A stretch of 64,000 nucleotides of DNA from Deltaproteobacteria bacterium (GCA_020633415.1 JACKDQ010000014.1:39856-103855); one strand, 5' to 3'; positions 26,663 to 36,297 are shown, counted from the stretch's first letter. Numbers and translations are program-made. Notes: generated from the letters alone by a model not told the origin.

Positions 26663-27643
26663 ATGAACGACGAAACGCGGAACCGATCGCGTCCCAGGAC
26701 CCAAGGCATGCTTTCGGTGCTCATCCCGGTGTTCAATGAGGCCGAAAACGTTGCGGCCATCGCCCGGCATGTCGAGGCGGCGATCGTCGAAAGTGGCATG
26801 GCCGGAGAGATCCTACTCGTCGACGATGGGTCCACCGACGCAACATGGCGCGAGATCACCAACCTCCATTCGACGCGCTGCACGCTGCGCGGTCTGCGGT
26901 TGAGCCGAAACTTTGGCAAGGAAGCAGCGATCTCGGCAGGTCTTGACGCGTGCCGTGGCGATGCGGTGATCGTGATCGATGGCGACGGCCAGCATCCACC
27001 TAGCTGTATCCCCGAGATGGTCGAAAAATGGCGCACCGGCGCCGACGTCGTCCAGGGGATCAAAGTCGATCGCGGCGATTCCGCCGTTTCCCGTTGGCGA
27101 GCCGAAGTCTTCTACGGCGTGTTTCGGCGCTTTGCTGGTCTCGATTTGCGCGGCGCGTCCGACTTCAAGCTGCTCGACCGACGGGTCGTACAGGTGCTGC
27201 GCCAGATGCCCGAGCGCGCCACCTTTTTTCGCGGCATGACCAGCTGGGTCGGTTTCCGCCAAGACCGCGTCGACTATCACGTCGCGGCGCGTGGTGCGGG
27301 TTCTTCGAAATGGTCGCTACTAAAGCTCGCCGGTCTGGCGGTGACCGCACTGACTTCTTACTCCGCGCTGCCTTTGCGACTGGCCAGCTTGGTCGGCGTG
27401 CTGTTTTTGCTGTTCGCGGTGGTGCTTGGTGCACAAACGCTCTACGTCTACCTCTCGGGGCAAGCGCTCAGCGGCTTCGCCACCGTGATCCTGCTGACCT
27501 TGATCGCTTCGAGTTTGGTGCTGCTCAGTCTGGGCATCATCGGCGAATACCTCGGACGGATCTACGACGAGGTCAAGGCGCGACCGCGTTACTTGGTCGC
27601 CGAAGGCTGGGAACTCGGCGGGGATGACAAGGACGGCGCTTGA
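26663..27643 (+). CDS. GT2 family polyprenyl-phosphate glycosyltransferase
   Basis: 326 residues. The GT-A core starts at SVLIPVFNEAENVAAIARHV. ILLVDDGSTDATW and VIVIDGDGQHPPSCIPEM carry the nucleotide-sugar and metal Asp residues. Two C-terminal transmembrane helices (SLVGVLFLLFAVVLGAQTLYVYL and IASSLVLLSLGIIGEYLGRIY) match the DPM1/GtrB/ArnC type, which loads a sugar onto a lipid carrier at the inner membrane. The convergent neighbour may be the transferase that uses the lipid-linked sugar (inference). ATG 26663 is used; ATG 26708 (MLSVLIPVF) is an alternative. No clear Shine-Dalgarno. Confidence 0.88.
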   Translation: MNDETRNRSRPRTQGMLSVLIPVFNEAENVAAIARHVEAAIVESGMAGEILLVDDGSTDATWREITNLHSTRCTLRGLRLSRNFGKEAAISAGLDACRGDAVIVIDGDGQHPPSCIPEMVEKWRTGADVVQGIKVDRGDSAVSRWRAEVFYGVFRRFAGLDLRGASDFKLLDRRVVQVLRQMPERATFFRGMTSWVGFRQDRVDYHVAARGAGSSKWSLLKLAGLAVTALTSYSALPLRLASLVGVLFLLFAVVLGAQTLYVYLSGQALSGFATVILLTLIASSLVLLSLGIIGEYLGRIYDEVKARPRYLVAEGWELGGDDKDGA

Positions 27644-29406
27644 GTTCGAGCGCGCGGCGCCGCTTTGCTCGCTGCACCGTCGGCGATCTTGAACACAGCG
27701 AAGCCGTCGATCCGCTTGAGCGTTCGCTGCGCGGCGCTCGGCTGTCGTAGCGGCGAAGAACCGAGCGGCAAAATCGCGTGGGTCGCGCCGTAACGCTCAG
27801 CGAGCATGCGGAGCTGCTGATCGGTCATTCGCGCATAGCCGCGGTTTCCCGTCGCTTCGTTTGAAACCGGCGCACCGATCACGTCGACCATGCGTCTATG
27901 CCATTCGGGCAACAGACGAGGAATCATCGGCGCCCCCTTCCAGTCGACAACGACTGCACGACGCGCATGGAAGCGGAAGTTCTCCAAGTTCGGTGGGATC
28001 ACAAACACCGCATCTTTGGGCGTGTGTTGGCGAACCCAAAGGTAGAGGGCGGTCAGATGGTCGGGCGCACCGCGCAACAGCGATGAGCGCACACGCTCGT
28101 CTTTGAGCGACACCCGCGACGCCGCAGCGAGCCAAAGCGCGCAGCAGACCATCAACGCGATCAGCGACCAGAGCCGCGAGCGCGCGGCGTCGATGCGATA
28201 GATCGAGAACGCCGGAGCAACGCGAGCGAAAAAAAGCCGTCCGAGCACGCCAACGATGATCAGGCCGCCTAGCAGCAGCAGGTACTGCAACGGGTCGTTC
28301 TTGTTGCGCGTAGCATAGTAGAGGATCAGCGCGCAGCTACCGACAAGATATGCAAAGAGCGCGTTGGCACTCGGCCCAACGACACGATCAGGACGAAACA
28401 GCTGAGCGACGACAGCCGCCGCCAGCAATGCCATACACAGCACCTCGACGAACGGCGCCAGCCGCCAGACGAACAATGCGGTTAGCCGCGCATCATTGGT
28501 GACAGCGATCGCCAGAGAAGGGATCCAGATCACGGCCAATAGGCCGAGCAAGAAACTGACCAACCGCCGATTTCTGCCGATCGAAAGCAGCGCGGCCAAG
28601 CCAATGATCGACCAGGCGACGAAGGGAACAAAGCGCTCGACAAAGCGCTGCAGGTGGTAGTGATGGGGAGCCCGCATGCGGAAGAGCAGTTCACGTCCAG
28701 CGTCGGTTCCCTCTCCGGTGGCGCTAAGCAGCGTCGGCACAAAACAGAGCAAGACGATCGTCATCGGCAACAGAGTGGCCGTTGCGCGGCGCAACAGGCG
28801 CGGCTCGCGCAGCACGAGGTGGGCAATACCGAAAACCGGCCCAAGCAGCACCAGATAGTTGATATGCAGCGCGCCCCCGATCGCAGCAGCGAGACCCGCC
28901 TTGAGCCACTGACCGCGCAAGAAGAACAGCGCGGCAAGCAGCAGACCGAGCGCGCCGAAGCTCGATGGCTGCAAAAAGCGGCTGTAGAGATAGCTCTGGG
29001 CAATGCTGCCTTCGCCAAAAGCGATCAGCGCGGCGAGTACCAAGGGCAGCGCGGCAAGAGCCTGCAGGCGGGGTAAAAGCGTTCGCAAGATCAGATAGAG
29101 CGAGCCAAACAGCGCAACGATCGTCGCGACGTTGGCGATACCCAGCGCCCAGCCACTCTCGTCTAGAGCCAACAGTGGTGCGCCGATTAGTCGGAACAGC
29201 GGGTGAGGATCGGGACCCGCATTGAGATACCAGTCGTTCTTAAGCAACTGGCCATCGATCAGTCGCAGCGCTGGCAAGAGGTAGAGCACCTGGTTGTTGA
29301 CACCTGCACTGAGCCCTTTGATCAGCGCCGTAGAAATCGCAGCGGCTGTGGCCAAGCCGTAGCCGAGAAATGTGATCGCGCGCTCTAAAGTCAGTTTGAT
29401 CCGCAT
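27589..29406 (-). CDS. polytopic membrane protein, GT-C-like
   Basis: 605 residues with about ten to twelve hydrophobic helices and a C-terminal soluble region. The first periplasmic loop reads LKNDWYLNAGPDPHPLFRLI, the acidic/aromatic loop position typical of GT-C and related lipid-linked sugar transferases. The C-terminal domain (about 440-590) includes DAVFVIPPNLENFRFHARRA and VVDWKGAPMIPRLLPEWHRR, resembling soluble domains of such integral membrane proteins. Convergent with the GT2 gene with a 55-nt overlap. Activity is not established. Confidence 0.7.
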   Translation of the reverse strand: MRIKLTLERAITFLGYGLATAAAISTALIKGLSAGVNNQVLYLLPALRLIDGQLLKNDWYLNAGPDPHPLFRLIGAPLLALDESGWALGIANVATIVALFGSLYLILRTLLPRLQALAALPLVLAALIAFGEGSIAQSYLYSRFLQPSSFGALGLLLAALFFLRGQWLKAGLAAAIGGALHINYLVLLGPVFGIAHLVLREPRLLRRATATLLPMTIVLLCFVPTLLSATGEGTDAGRELLFRMRAPHHYHLQRFVERFVPFVAWSIIGLAALLSIGRNRRLVSFLLGLLAVIWIPSLAIAVTNDARLTALFVWRLAPFVEVLCMALLAAAVVAQLFRPDRVVGPSANALFAYLVGSCALILYYATRNKNDPLQYLLLLGGLIIVGVLGRLFFARVAPAFSIYRIDAARSRLWSLIALMVCCALWLAAASRVSLKDERVRSSLLRGAPDHLTALYLWVRQHTPKDAVFVIPPNLENFRFHARRAVVVDWKGAPMIPRLLPEWHRRMVDVIGAPVSNEATGNRGYARMTDQQLRMLAERYGATHAILPLGSSPLRQPSAAQRTLKRIDGFAVFKIADGAASKAAPRARTQAPSLSSPPSSQPSATK

Positions 29407-29648
29407 GGGCTATACAGAGGTGGTCTCGCACCGCTCCGACGAACTGATTTGGGCTGGTTGACCTTGCCGTGACGCGATCGATCGCTCAGGTCGACAAGAC
29501 TCGGCGAGAAGTACAGAACATAACATCGGCAAAGACAAGAACGGACTGAGCAAGCCGCTCAGATTGGCCCGCGAACGCGCACCAACTGGCAGCCAACTTG
29601 CTGCGCTGGGGCTCTTTGCGTATCCTTGAGCTAACGACGGAGAAGCCG

Positions 29649-31316
29649 ATGAATCTGCGCAACTTGGCGGCAGTGCTGATGCTGCTGACCGGCGGTAGCG
29701 ATGCCTTTGCTGCCTTCGACCTACATCTGAAGAGCGCCACGGCGACGGCCACCGGCCCTAATCAGGTTGAGTACACCGTGACGATCGAAGCGAAAAGCGG
29801 CACCGTCGATGTCAGTGCCAGCGCCTTCAACGAACTCGACTTTTCCGTCGGCATTTGGCTCAACGGTGGGCCCAGCTCGGCAACGCCCTGCAACAAGAAC
29901 ATCAACCCGGCGCCCGATCAGCGCGGCACGGTAACGCTCAAAGAGACGCTCACCGCGGGCAACAGCAAGACCCTCTCGTTTACCGTCAACAACCATAAGA
30001 CCGGCACCTTCAGCGCCCCACTGGTCTGGCTCAATTTCGACTGTGGCCTGGCGGGCTACTCCAGCGAGAGCCCGGGCGCCAATACCTCGGCCATCGGCGA
30101 CAACGGCGCGACGATCAGCGGCGGACTGACCGTCAGCGGCGCGACGATTCCCGAGCCCGATCTCGATACGACCATCACGGCCGCCACGCTGAGCGGCAGC
30201 ACTGTCAAATTCGAGTTTAGCGTGTGCAACAAGGGCGATGCCGATGTCAGCAAGAGTTTCACTGTCGCGCTGTGGTACGACTCGGGTGCGATATTGCCGA
30301 AAGCCGCGGGCAGCAACTGCGGCACGTTGGGTACGCAACCGGACCAAAAAAGCACGATCACCTCGTTGGCCAAGGGTGCCTGTCAAGACGTCACGCTGAG
30401 CGCGACCGTCGATCAGATCAAGCGCGCATCGATCCGCCCCGGCGTGCTCGCCGACTGGGATTGTGAGATCAAAGAGAGCGATGAAACGAACAACGGATCG
30501 GTGCGCCTGCTGCCGCTGAATCTGCCCTGGGCGCGGCTCGCGATCAGCGATTTTACCGTCGACAGCGCCTCCGACCCGCTCGTCACAGCCAAGGTCACCG
30601 TGAGAAACGGCGGCGCATCTAAAGCCGACGCTGTCCAAGTCCGGCTGTTTGTCGACGCCCAGAACACCCCGAGCTGCAGCGCCAGCGGCAGCCTGGACGA
30701 GCTGCTCGGCGAAATCGCTTCGGGCAACGCCAAAACGGCCAACTTCAGCACGACGCTGGAAAACGGCGACCACGAGCTGGCCGTCGTCGCCTGCGGCTCG
30801 GGCGGCCTCGACACAGCCGTAGAACGCAAGACCGTTTCGATCGGCAAGGGCACGCAGCCGACCACGGGTCCGGACCTCTACGTCGACGTATTCGGCGCGG
30901 TCGTCGACGGCGCAACGGCAACCTTCAGCGCGAGGGTCTGCGCAAACCAGCTGGCCAGCGGACCGTTTACCATCGGCATCTATTACGATAGCCCCGATCA
31001 AATCGTTTGCGGCCAGCGCGCAGCAGACGAGACAAAGGAACTGGACAAGCTCGACGCGAACTGTAGCGAAGTAACCTTCGTGCGCGGCATCGCTAGTTCG
31101 GGAACCTACCGCGCCTTGGTGCTGATCGATCCGCAATGCGCGCTTGGCACCAACGAGCGCAACAAGAACAACAACAGCGGAACGACGACCTACGTGGTAG
31201 GTGATGGTGGAAAGGGCGGCGGAGGCGGCGGCTGCACCGTCGGCGGTTCACCCGCACTGACCAGCGTCTTTTTCCTGCTGCTCTTGCTTGGTCGGCGTCG
31301 CACACGTTACCGGTAG
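29649..31316 (+). CDS. secreted CARDB-type repeat protein with MYXO-CTERM-like tail
   Basis: 555 residues. ATG 29649 has GGAG upstream and gives a signal peptide ending SDAFA|AFDLH. The mature protein is a chain of Ig-like CARDB modules, for example KFEFSVCNKGDADVSKSFTV and ARLAISDFTVDSASDPLVTA followed by KVTVRNGGASKADAVQVRLF. Each has a Cys pair pattern (CNKNINPAP, CGTLGTQ). The end is GGGGGGCTVGG, then SPALTSVFFLLLLLG, then RRRTRYR. This Gly/Cys, hydrophobic, basic tail is the sorting-signal layout of MYXO-CTERM and related tails. It is probably surface-anchored. Overlaps the next gene by 10 nt, convergent. Confidence 0.75.
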   Translation: MNLRNLAAVLMLLTGGSDAFAAFDLHLKSATATATGPNQVEYTVTIEAKSGTVDVSASAFNELDFSVGIWLNGGPSSATPCNKNINPAPDQRGTVTLKETLTAGNSKTLSFTVNNHKTGTFSAPLVWLNFDCGLAGYSSESPGANTSAIGDNGATISGGLTVSGATIPEPDLDTTITAATLSGSTVKFEFSVCNKGDADVSKSFTVALWYDSGAILPKAAGSNCGTLGTQPDQKSTITSLAKGACQDVTLSATVDQIKRASIRPGVLADWDCEIKESDETNNGSVRLLPLNLPWARLAISDFTVDSASDPLVTAKVTVRNGGASKADAVQVRLFVDAQNTPSCSASGSLDELLGEIASGNAKTANFSTTLENGDHELAVVACGSGGLDTAVERKTVSIGKGTQPTTGPDLYVDVFGAVVDGATATFSARVCANQLASGPFTIGIYYDSPDQIVCGQRAADETKELDKLDANCSEVTFVRGIASSGTYRALVLIDPQCALGTNERNKNNNSGTTTYVVGDGGKGGGGGGCTVGGSPALTSVFFLLLLLGRRRTRYR

Positions 31317-31579
31317 ACATACCAGCGACCGCTGCCGTGGTCGTAGTATTCCCATTGTCCTTCGTTTTGGTAGACGTAGCGACCGCGATGCCAGCGATAA
31401 TCGTGACCACAGTGGCGATGGTGTACGTGCGCTTCGTGGTAGTGCACCGCATGAGCTGTGCCGACGACCGCCGCCGTAATCATCGCCGCACCGAGCGCGG
31501 TGCGCATCATCCGCGGATGGCAAGCCCCTAACGCTGCGAGCATGGTCATCAGCAGCACGATCAAAGCCAAACGCTTCAT
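31307..31579 (-). CDS. small predicted lipoprotein, His-rich C terminus
   Basis: 90 residues. ATG 31579 follows a strong GGAGGTGTCCT Shine-Dalgarno. The signal peptide MKRLALIVLLMTMLAALGAC ends in a lipobox (ALGAC). A second hydrophobic stretch follows (ALGAAMITAAVVGTAHAVH). The tail is rich in His, Tyr and Trp (YHEAHVHHRHCGHDYRWH), reminiscent of metal-binding tails. Function unknown. It may be the last gene of the sigma/FecR group. Confidence 0.62.
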   Translation of the reverse strand: MKRLALIVLLMTMLAALGACHPRMMRTALGAAMITAAVVGTAHAVHYHEAHVHHRHCGHDYRWHRGRYVYQNEGQWEYYDHGSGRWYVYR

Positions 31580-31696
31580 AGGACACCTCCTGCTGCTAGC
31601 GACTAAAAGCAAGCGGCGGGCCAACCTCGGCAATGGCAGATCAGTGACTTAGCCCACGACCGTAAACGACCGTTGACGGTGGCGTGAAAACGCGAG

Positions 31697-32797
31697 TCAG
31701 TCGGAGGAGAGCAGCTTGGTCAGGCCAACGGCGTGCACACCCTGAGGATAGCGCTCGAGATAGCGCCGGGCTGCAGCGCGCGCCGTCGCGATATCACCCG
31801 CCTGACGATGGGCCTCGACGATACGCGCCAGCGCCGATTCGCTAAGCGCTGCCGGTAACCCCTTCTTTAGCGCGAGTTCGAACATCGCAGCCGCCGCTCG
31901 CGGTGCGTTCTTGCGCTCGAGCAGCAATCGCCCCAAGGTGAAGGCCGCCGTACCGGCCAACGGATCGGCACCGTGCTCGGCGAGGATCTGTCGCAAGATT
32001 TTGACCGCGTCCTCGATACGACCAGCGCGTCGCGCATCATCGGCGGCGGCAAACAACGTTGCTGCCGAGCGCGGCTTGGCCAGAGCAGCCGCTGCTTGGC
32101 GCTTGGGCTTTTTCACGGCACGCACCGCCGGTGGCGCCGGTGGCGCGAGTGGCGCGCGCGGTGCCACGCCCTTGAGCGAAACAGGCTGTTCAGCCGTGGC
32201 AGCGACAACCATTCGCTGCCCGGCGGTCAAGCGCTGCATGCCGCCCGGTACGCGATCACCACGAACGCGCACGATGCCATGTGCAACATCGACGCTGACG
32301 CGCTCGGTGCTGCGCTCGACAGTAAACTCCGTGCCGACCACGTCGACAGTCAGCCAACCGGTTTCGACCGACCACCGCCGCGGACCACCAGGCTTGACGA
32401 AATAGCGTGCACGACCGCGCTCCATCACCAACACCAGCGCCTTGCCAGTGTTCTTCAAGACGTCGACCTGCGTACCAGCAGCCAAGCGAATCGACGACCC
32501 ATCGGCAAAGCTGACAAGCTTCGCGCTCGATGCGGGAGCGCTGATGCTGCTGAGCAGGCGGCCATCGACGGCACGCAAGCCGGCAGGCTCCGCGCGATTG
32601 AGTAGCCAGACTGCCAAGATCAGTGCGGCCAGCCCTGCGGTGGTCAACGCAATGCCCAATCCGAGACGCCTACCCGCGGGTGGACTGGGTGCCATCGCCG
32701 CTCGGCTGAGCTTGAGCCGCGCCGCAAGCCGTTCGATCCGCGCGCTATCAGCGAACGGCTGTTCAAGAAGCTCTTTGATCGGCCGCTTTTCAGACAT
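31697..32797 (-). CDS. FecR-domain membrane protein with C-terminal TPR-like repeats
   Basis: 366 residues. A cytoplasmic N terminus (1-45) is followed by one membrane helix (LGLGIALTTAGLAALILAVW). The periplasmic FecR-type domain (about 75-190) includes VSFADGSSIRLAAGTQVDVL, TGWLTVDVVGTEFTVERST and GIVRVRGDRVPGGMQRLTAG. The C-terminal third is TPR-like (AADDARRAGRIEDAVKILRQ, FELALKKGLPAALSESALAR). Such proteins act as anti-sigma regulators or sensors; the TPR addition suggests a protein partner. ATG 32797 has AGGA at 4-5 nt; ATG 32800 is adjacent. It overlaps the upstream sigma gene by 8 nt, which indicates translational coupling. Confidence 0.8.
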   Translation of the reverse strand: MSEKRPIKELLEQPFADSARIERLAARLKLSRAAMAPSPPAGRRLGLGIALTTAGLAALILAVWLLNRAEPAGLRAVDGRLLSSISAPASSAKLVSFADGSSIRLAAGTQVDVLKNTGKALVLVMERGRARYFVKPGGPRRWSVETGWLTVDVVGTEFTVERSTERVSVDVAHGIVRVRGDRVPGGMQRLTAGQRMVVAATAEQPVSLKGVAPRAPLAPPAPPAVRAVKKPKRQAAAALAKPRSAATLFAAADDARRAGRIEDAVKILRQILAEHGADPLAGTAAFTLGRLLLERKNAPRAAAAMFELALKKGLPAALSESALARIVEAHRQAGDIATARAAARRYLERYPQGVHAVGLTKLLSSD

Positions 32798-33431
32798 CAT
32801 TTCCTCGCACAAGCAGCGCCAGAGATCCGTCGCTGGCCAATTTTTCGACTCGCTTGTCCGCCCGAGCGATGCGGCGCTTGGCGGTGGCCAACGAGCAATC
32901 GCACGCCATCGCAACCTCATCGAGCGTATATCCTTCGACGCGTCTCAGGACCCAGGCGATGTGCTGAGCCGGCAAGGCTAAGGCCAGCGCCTTGTCGATC
33001 TGGCGCAGCGCGACCTGGACCTCTGGACTGAGACCGGGTTGGGCCATCTCACTAAGCAGCACCGCATCGTTGTTAACCAGGCCGAGCGCGCGCTCGAGCT
33101 TGCGGCGTCGCAAGGTCTGCCGCACGCGATTGATCGCGATCTGCATCACCCACCCGCCGAAGGCCTGCGGTTCGCGCAGACGATCGAGCTGGCAGAGCGC
33201 GATCAAGAACGCATCGTGGACGAGATCGTCGACATCCTCGTGAGCACCGATCAGCCGACTGACCACAGCGCCGACGCGACGCACATGTCGACGGAAGAGC
33301 AGCTCCTCCGCCGAGCGATCACCGCTACGGGCACGCTCAACCAGCGCGCCATCTTCGACCCGTTGGGGCAGGTGGCGGGGCGACTCGTTCCCCGGTTTGA
33401 GCGCACACACTGATCTCACGTCGTCTCCCAT
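32790..33431 (-). CDS. ECF-type RNA polymerase sigma factor
   Basis: 213 residues. Region 2 is visible at AEELLFRRHVRRVGAVVSRL, DVDDLVHDAFLIALCQLDRL and FGGWVMQIAINRVRQTLRRR. Region 4 is ALPAQHIAWVLRRVEGYTLD followed by EVAMACDCSLATAKRRIARA, a helix-turn-helix for the -35 element. No region 1.1 or 3, as expected for ECF sigma factors. The overlapping FecR-type gene is its likely regulator, so the pair probably responds to an envelope signal (inference). Start ATG 33431 lacks a clear Shine-Dalgarno. Confidence 0.88.
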   Translation of the reverse strand: MGDDVRSVCALKPGNESPRHLPQRVEDGALVERARSGDRSAEELLFRRHVRRVGAVVSRLIGAHEDVDDLVHDAFLIALCQLDRLREPQAFGGWVMQIAINRVRQTLRRRKLERALGLVNNDAVLLSEMAQPGLSPEVQVALRQIDKALALALPAQHIAWVLRRVEGYTLDEVAMACDCSLATAKRRIARADKRVEKLASDGSLALLVRGNDV

Positions 33432-33578
33432 CTGTACGGTACACCACCGAGAAGGAACGGCTCAGGAAAGTTTTTCTCGTAATTACAATGGCTTACAGAC
33501 CGGACGGGGCACTTCGGGCCAATCTCCTAAAATATCTGCCAGTTAGCGATCAATTCACTGAAAAGATTCAGCTTCGCC

Positions 33579-33606
33579 TTCATTTGTCGGCGCGACGGTA
33601 TAGAAT
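33579..33606 (+). promoter_or_regulatory. possible promoter for the VWA lipoprotein gene
   Basis: TTCATT (33579-33584), 16 bp, then TAGAAT (33601-33606, within TATAGAAT). The -35 is poor. The start ATG is at 33616, so the leader would be only a few nucleotides. Low-confidence inference. Confidence 0.25.
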
Positions 33607-33615
33607 CAGCGAGCG

Positions 33616-35328
33616 ATGCGTCTGGCCAGCCTTGCCCTGATTTGCCCGCTGCTATCGGCCTGTTACCTTCAGCAGGCCACCGTGCTCTCTGCGCGCGGCG
33701 ATGGTGGCGTTGCGCGCGATGGCGAACCCACCTCGCCCTACACCGATGGCTCGACCTATGACGGTCTGGCGACAAGCTGTCCACCGCTCAACGACGTTGA
33801 ACTGCGCATCGAACGCCACGCTGGCGGAGACTGGTCGCTCGTGCTCGATCCTAACGTGCGCTACCGACCACTCGGCGAAGCACAGCACGTTGCCGCCGTG
33901 CTCGACCACGATAAAGGTGGCCAACATCTGGCGGCGTTCATCGTTGCCGGAGAGCCATCGGGCGTAGAACTGTCGACCCACGTCAACGCGACGATCGCCC
34001 GCCTGCTGGCCGACCTGCAGGCGATCGGCACTAGCGCTCGCTTTTCCGATCCGACGCTACTGACCACGCACGACGGCTTTCCGGCCGCATTCGATGCGGT
34101 GATCAGCGTCGAGACGGCGACAACATCGAACGTCTCGCAGGTCCGCTACACCGCGCTGGAAACCCTGCTCCAGCACGCTGCGCCCAACCTGCCACCCGCG
34201 ATCGCCGGATCGGTGACCGCGTTTCGCTTGCACCTAACCGCTGTCCTCCGTCCAGACCGGGTGATCTGGCTCGGCGGCGTCAGCGAAGCGGCCGGCGAAC
34301 AGGATGCCTCGAAGAATGTGCGCCAGATGGTGCGGGACATGGTCAGCCCGCAAGTGCTGGCGCGAGCCAACGCGACGACCGAGCCGCTTTGTGAGCGCAC
34401 TCAGCGGACAAACGACGCGCGTGACGCGATCGATCTGATCTGGTTGGTCGATGAGTCCGCGTCGATGACAGCCCATCGCCAAGCCCTCGCCGAGCGCGTG
34501 CCGCTGCTGCTGGGCCTCGGCACAACTTTCGGTGTCGACTTTCGCATGGGCGTTGCGCGTCTGGCCGCGTCCAGCGACGATCCAAGCGCGGGGCGGTTCT
34601 GCTCAGCGAGCTCAACACTGCCACAACACGAGGGCGGCACCGATCGCTTCCTCGCGGCCGCCGAGCGCCAGACGCTACAGGCATGCATTCGCAACCCCGC
34701 CGGCTCCGGCAGTTCCGATAGTTACGCCTTCTTGAGCGCGCGGCAGGCGGTATTGCGCCACCTTCCCCGTCGACAAGGCGAACTGAGTCAGATCAGGCCC
34801 AATGCCAACGTGGTGATGGTGGCGCTGAGCAACCGGGTCCCAAGTGAGATCGAACGCGCACTAGGCAGCGACGTCACCGAGCGTTGCACGCTCAATGCAG
34901 CAGAGCACCAACAGATCAACCACGTCCTCGGCGCAGAGATCGCACGGCTTGCGGCAACCAGCGGCGCCTCCTTGAGCCGCTTTTACGCGCTGGCCGGCAA
35001 CTGCAGCCAAGAATGTTCAGCCACCAATGCCCACGGTTACTCACATTTGAGCACGTCGATCGGTGGAATCACACTCGATCTCTGCGGCGATCTGGAGCAA
35101 TCCCTGCAGCGAATCTTCTTCGACGCCGTCTCGTCACTGGCAAGTGTCGAGCTCGACCACACGCCGATTCCTCAATCGCTGCGAGTGATCGTCGGCGATC
35201 GGGAACTAACGCGCGGCGCGGTCAACGGCTTCTTTTACAGTTCACCGAGCCGCAAGCTTCGCTTCCCGCCCAACAGCCGACCTAGCCTGGGGACCGACAT
35301 CAGCATCACCTTCCGTACCTGGCGCTAA
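33616..35328 (+). CDS. VWA-domain lipoprotein
   Basis: 570 residues. MRLASLALICPLLSAC is a lipoprotein signal peptide ending in the lipobox LSAC. A first region (about 20-260) has no recognised domain. At about 275-290, DLIWLVDESASM gives the DxSxS MIDAS motif of von Willebrand A domains, and the domain continues to about 500 with FRMGVARLAASSDD. Several Cys pairs (CSASSTL, CTLNAAEH, NCSQECSA) may be disulfides. VWA domains bind protein ligands through a metal. This type of large VWA lipoprotein is common in Myxococcota. Divergent from the sigma operon. Confidence 0.8.
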   Translation: MRLASLALICPLLSACYLQQATVLSARGDGGVARDGEPTSPYTDGSTYDGLATSCPPLNDVELRIERHAGGDWSLVLDPNVRYRPLGEAQHVAAVLDHDKGGQHLAAFIVAGEPSGVELSTHVNATIARLLADLQAIGTSARFSDPTLLTTHDGFPAAFDAVISVETATTSNVSQVRYTALETLLQHAAPNLPPAIAGSVTAFRLHLTAVLRPDRVIWLGGVSEAAGEQDASKNVRQMVRDMVSPQVLARANATTEPLCERTQRTNDARDAIDLIWLVDESASMTAHRQALAERVPLLLGLGTTFGVDFRMGVARLAASSDDPSAGRFCSASSTLPQHEGGTDRFLAAAERQTLQACIRNPAGSGSSDSYAFLSARQAVLRHLPRRQGELSQIRPNANVVMVALSNRVPSEIERALGSDVTERCTLNAAEHQQINHVLGAEIARLAATSGASLSRFYALAGNCSQECSATNAHGYSHLSTSIGGITLDLCGDLEQSLQRIFFDAVSSLASVELDHTPIPQSLRVIVGDRELTRGAVNGFFYSSPSRKLRFPPNSRPSLGTDISITFRTWR

Positions 35329-35438
35329 GACCGCACCCAGCAGGCGATGCGCTGAAGGCTCGCAGCGCTGGAATCTGCTCGCGATGAAAACGACTGTCGG
35401 CCATTGCCTGCGCGTAGCGGTTGCGTGATGATATATGC

Positions 35439-36284
35439 ATGTGTCGGCTATTTGGCTTTCGATCGGCGATCGTTTCCGGAGCTCACCGCTCATTGATCGC
35501 TGCAGAAAATGCCATCGCCCTGCAAAGCGAGCGCCACCGAGATGGCTGGGGAATCGCCCACTACGTCGGCCAATTTCCGCACATCATTCGCAATGACAAG
35601 CAGGCGCTCTCCGACGGTCTCTACCGCGAAGTCAGTGCAGTCGTCAGCTCGCGCGCATTTCTCGCGCATCTGCGGCGCGCCACCGTCGGCGAAGTCAACG
35701 TACTCAATTGCCACCCATTTCAGCACGGCGCCTGGACCTTTGCCCACAACGGCGAGATCGGCGGCTATAGCGCGGATGCTGACCTGCAAAAGGCGATCGG
35801 CGAAATGGTCGACCCGCGATTCCGTCGCCACATCCTCGGCAGCACCGACAGCGAAGTGATCTTTCACGTCTTCTTGTCGCAGTTGGCGCGCCTGGTCGAG
35901 AACATTCAAGATCCAGGTGTAACCGCAAGACATGCGCTTGTTGCCCTGCGCCAAACCGTCGATAAGATCGTAGCATTCGCTGAAACGGACGAGCGTGCGT
36001 GCAAGCTCTCGTTCCTGCTCTCCAACGGGCGAATCCTGATCGGTTACCGTCGGAAGATCGAACTGTTTTATTCAACCCACAAAACGCGCTGCCCTGAGCG
36101 TGAGACCTGCCACGCCTACGAGCAGCTGCTCTGCGAGCGCGAAGTTACCGATGGGATCGTTAAGCATCTGATCATCGCCAGTGAGGTAATCAGCGGAGAC
36201 AACGTCTGGAACGAACTTGCCGACGGCGAATACGTCTGCACTGATCTCGGCATGAACTTTCATCGCGGTCGCCTGACCGACTGA
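35439..36284 (+). CDS. class II glutamine amidotransferase (YafJ/EgtC-like)
   Basis: 281 residues. ATG 35439 makes Cys the second residue (MCRLFGFRS), the N-terminal nucleophile of class II amidotransferases; a longer start at 35421 would bury it and is rejected. SERHRDGWGIAHYV and FLAHLRRATVG, then NCHPFQHGAWTFAHNGEI, are the conserved glutaminase pocket motifs. The ammonia acceptor is unknown; YafJ-like and EgtC (ergothioneine) proteins share this fold. The next gene follows within 7-13 nt, so they are probably an operon. Confidence 0.86.
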   Translation: MCRLFGFRSAIVSGAHRSLIAAENAIALQSERHRDGWGIAHYVGQFPHIIRNDKQALSDGLYREVSAVVSSRAFLAHLRRATVGEVNVLNCHPFQHGAWTFAHNGEIGGYSADADLQKAIGEMVDPRFRRHILGSTDSEVIFHVFLSQLARLVENIQDPGVTARHALVALRQTVDKIVAFAETDERACKLSFLLSNGRILIGYRRKIELFYSTHKTRCPERETCHAYEQLLCEREVTDGIVKHLIIASEVISGDNVWNELADGEYVCTDLGMNFHRGRLTD

Positions 36285-36297
36285 TCTGCTCTTGGCG

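Noticed and set aside
29721..31136. 471-residue minus-strand open frame
   Set aside because: Antisense to the CARDB protein, which has a signal peptide, repeats and a sorting tail. The frame is Arg/Asp-rich without recognisable domains.
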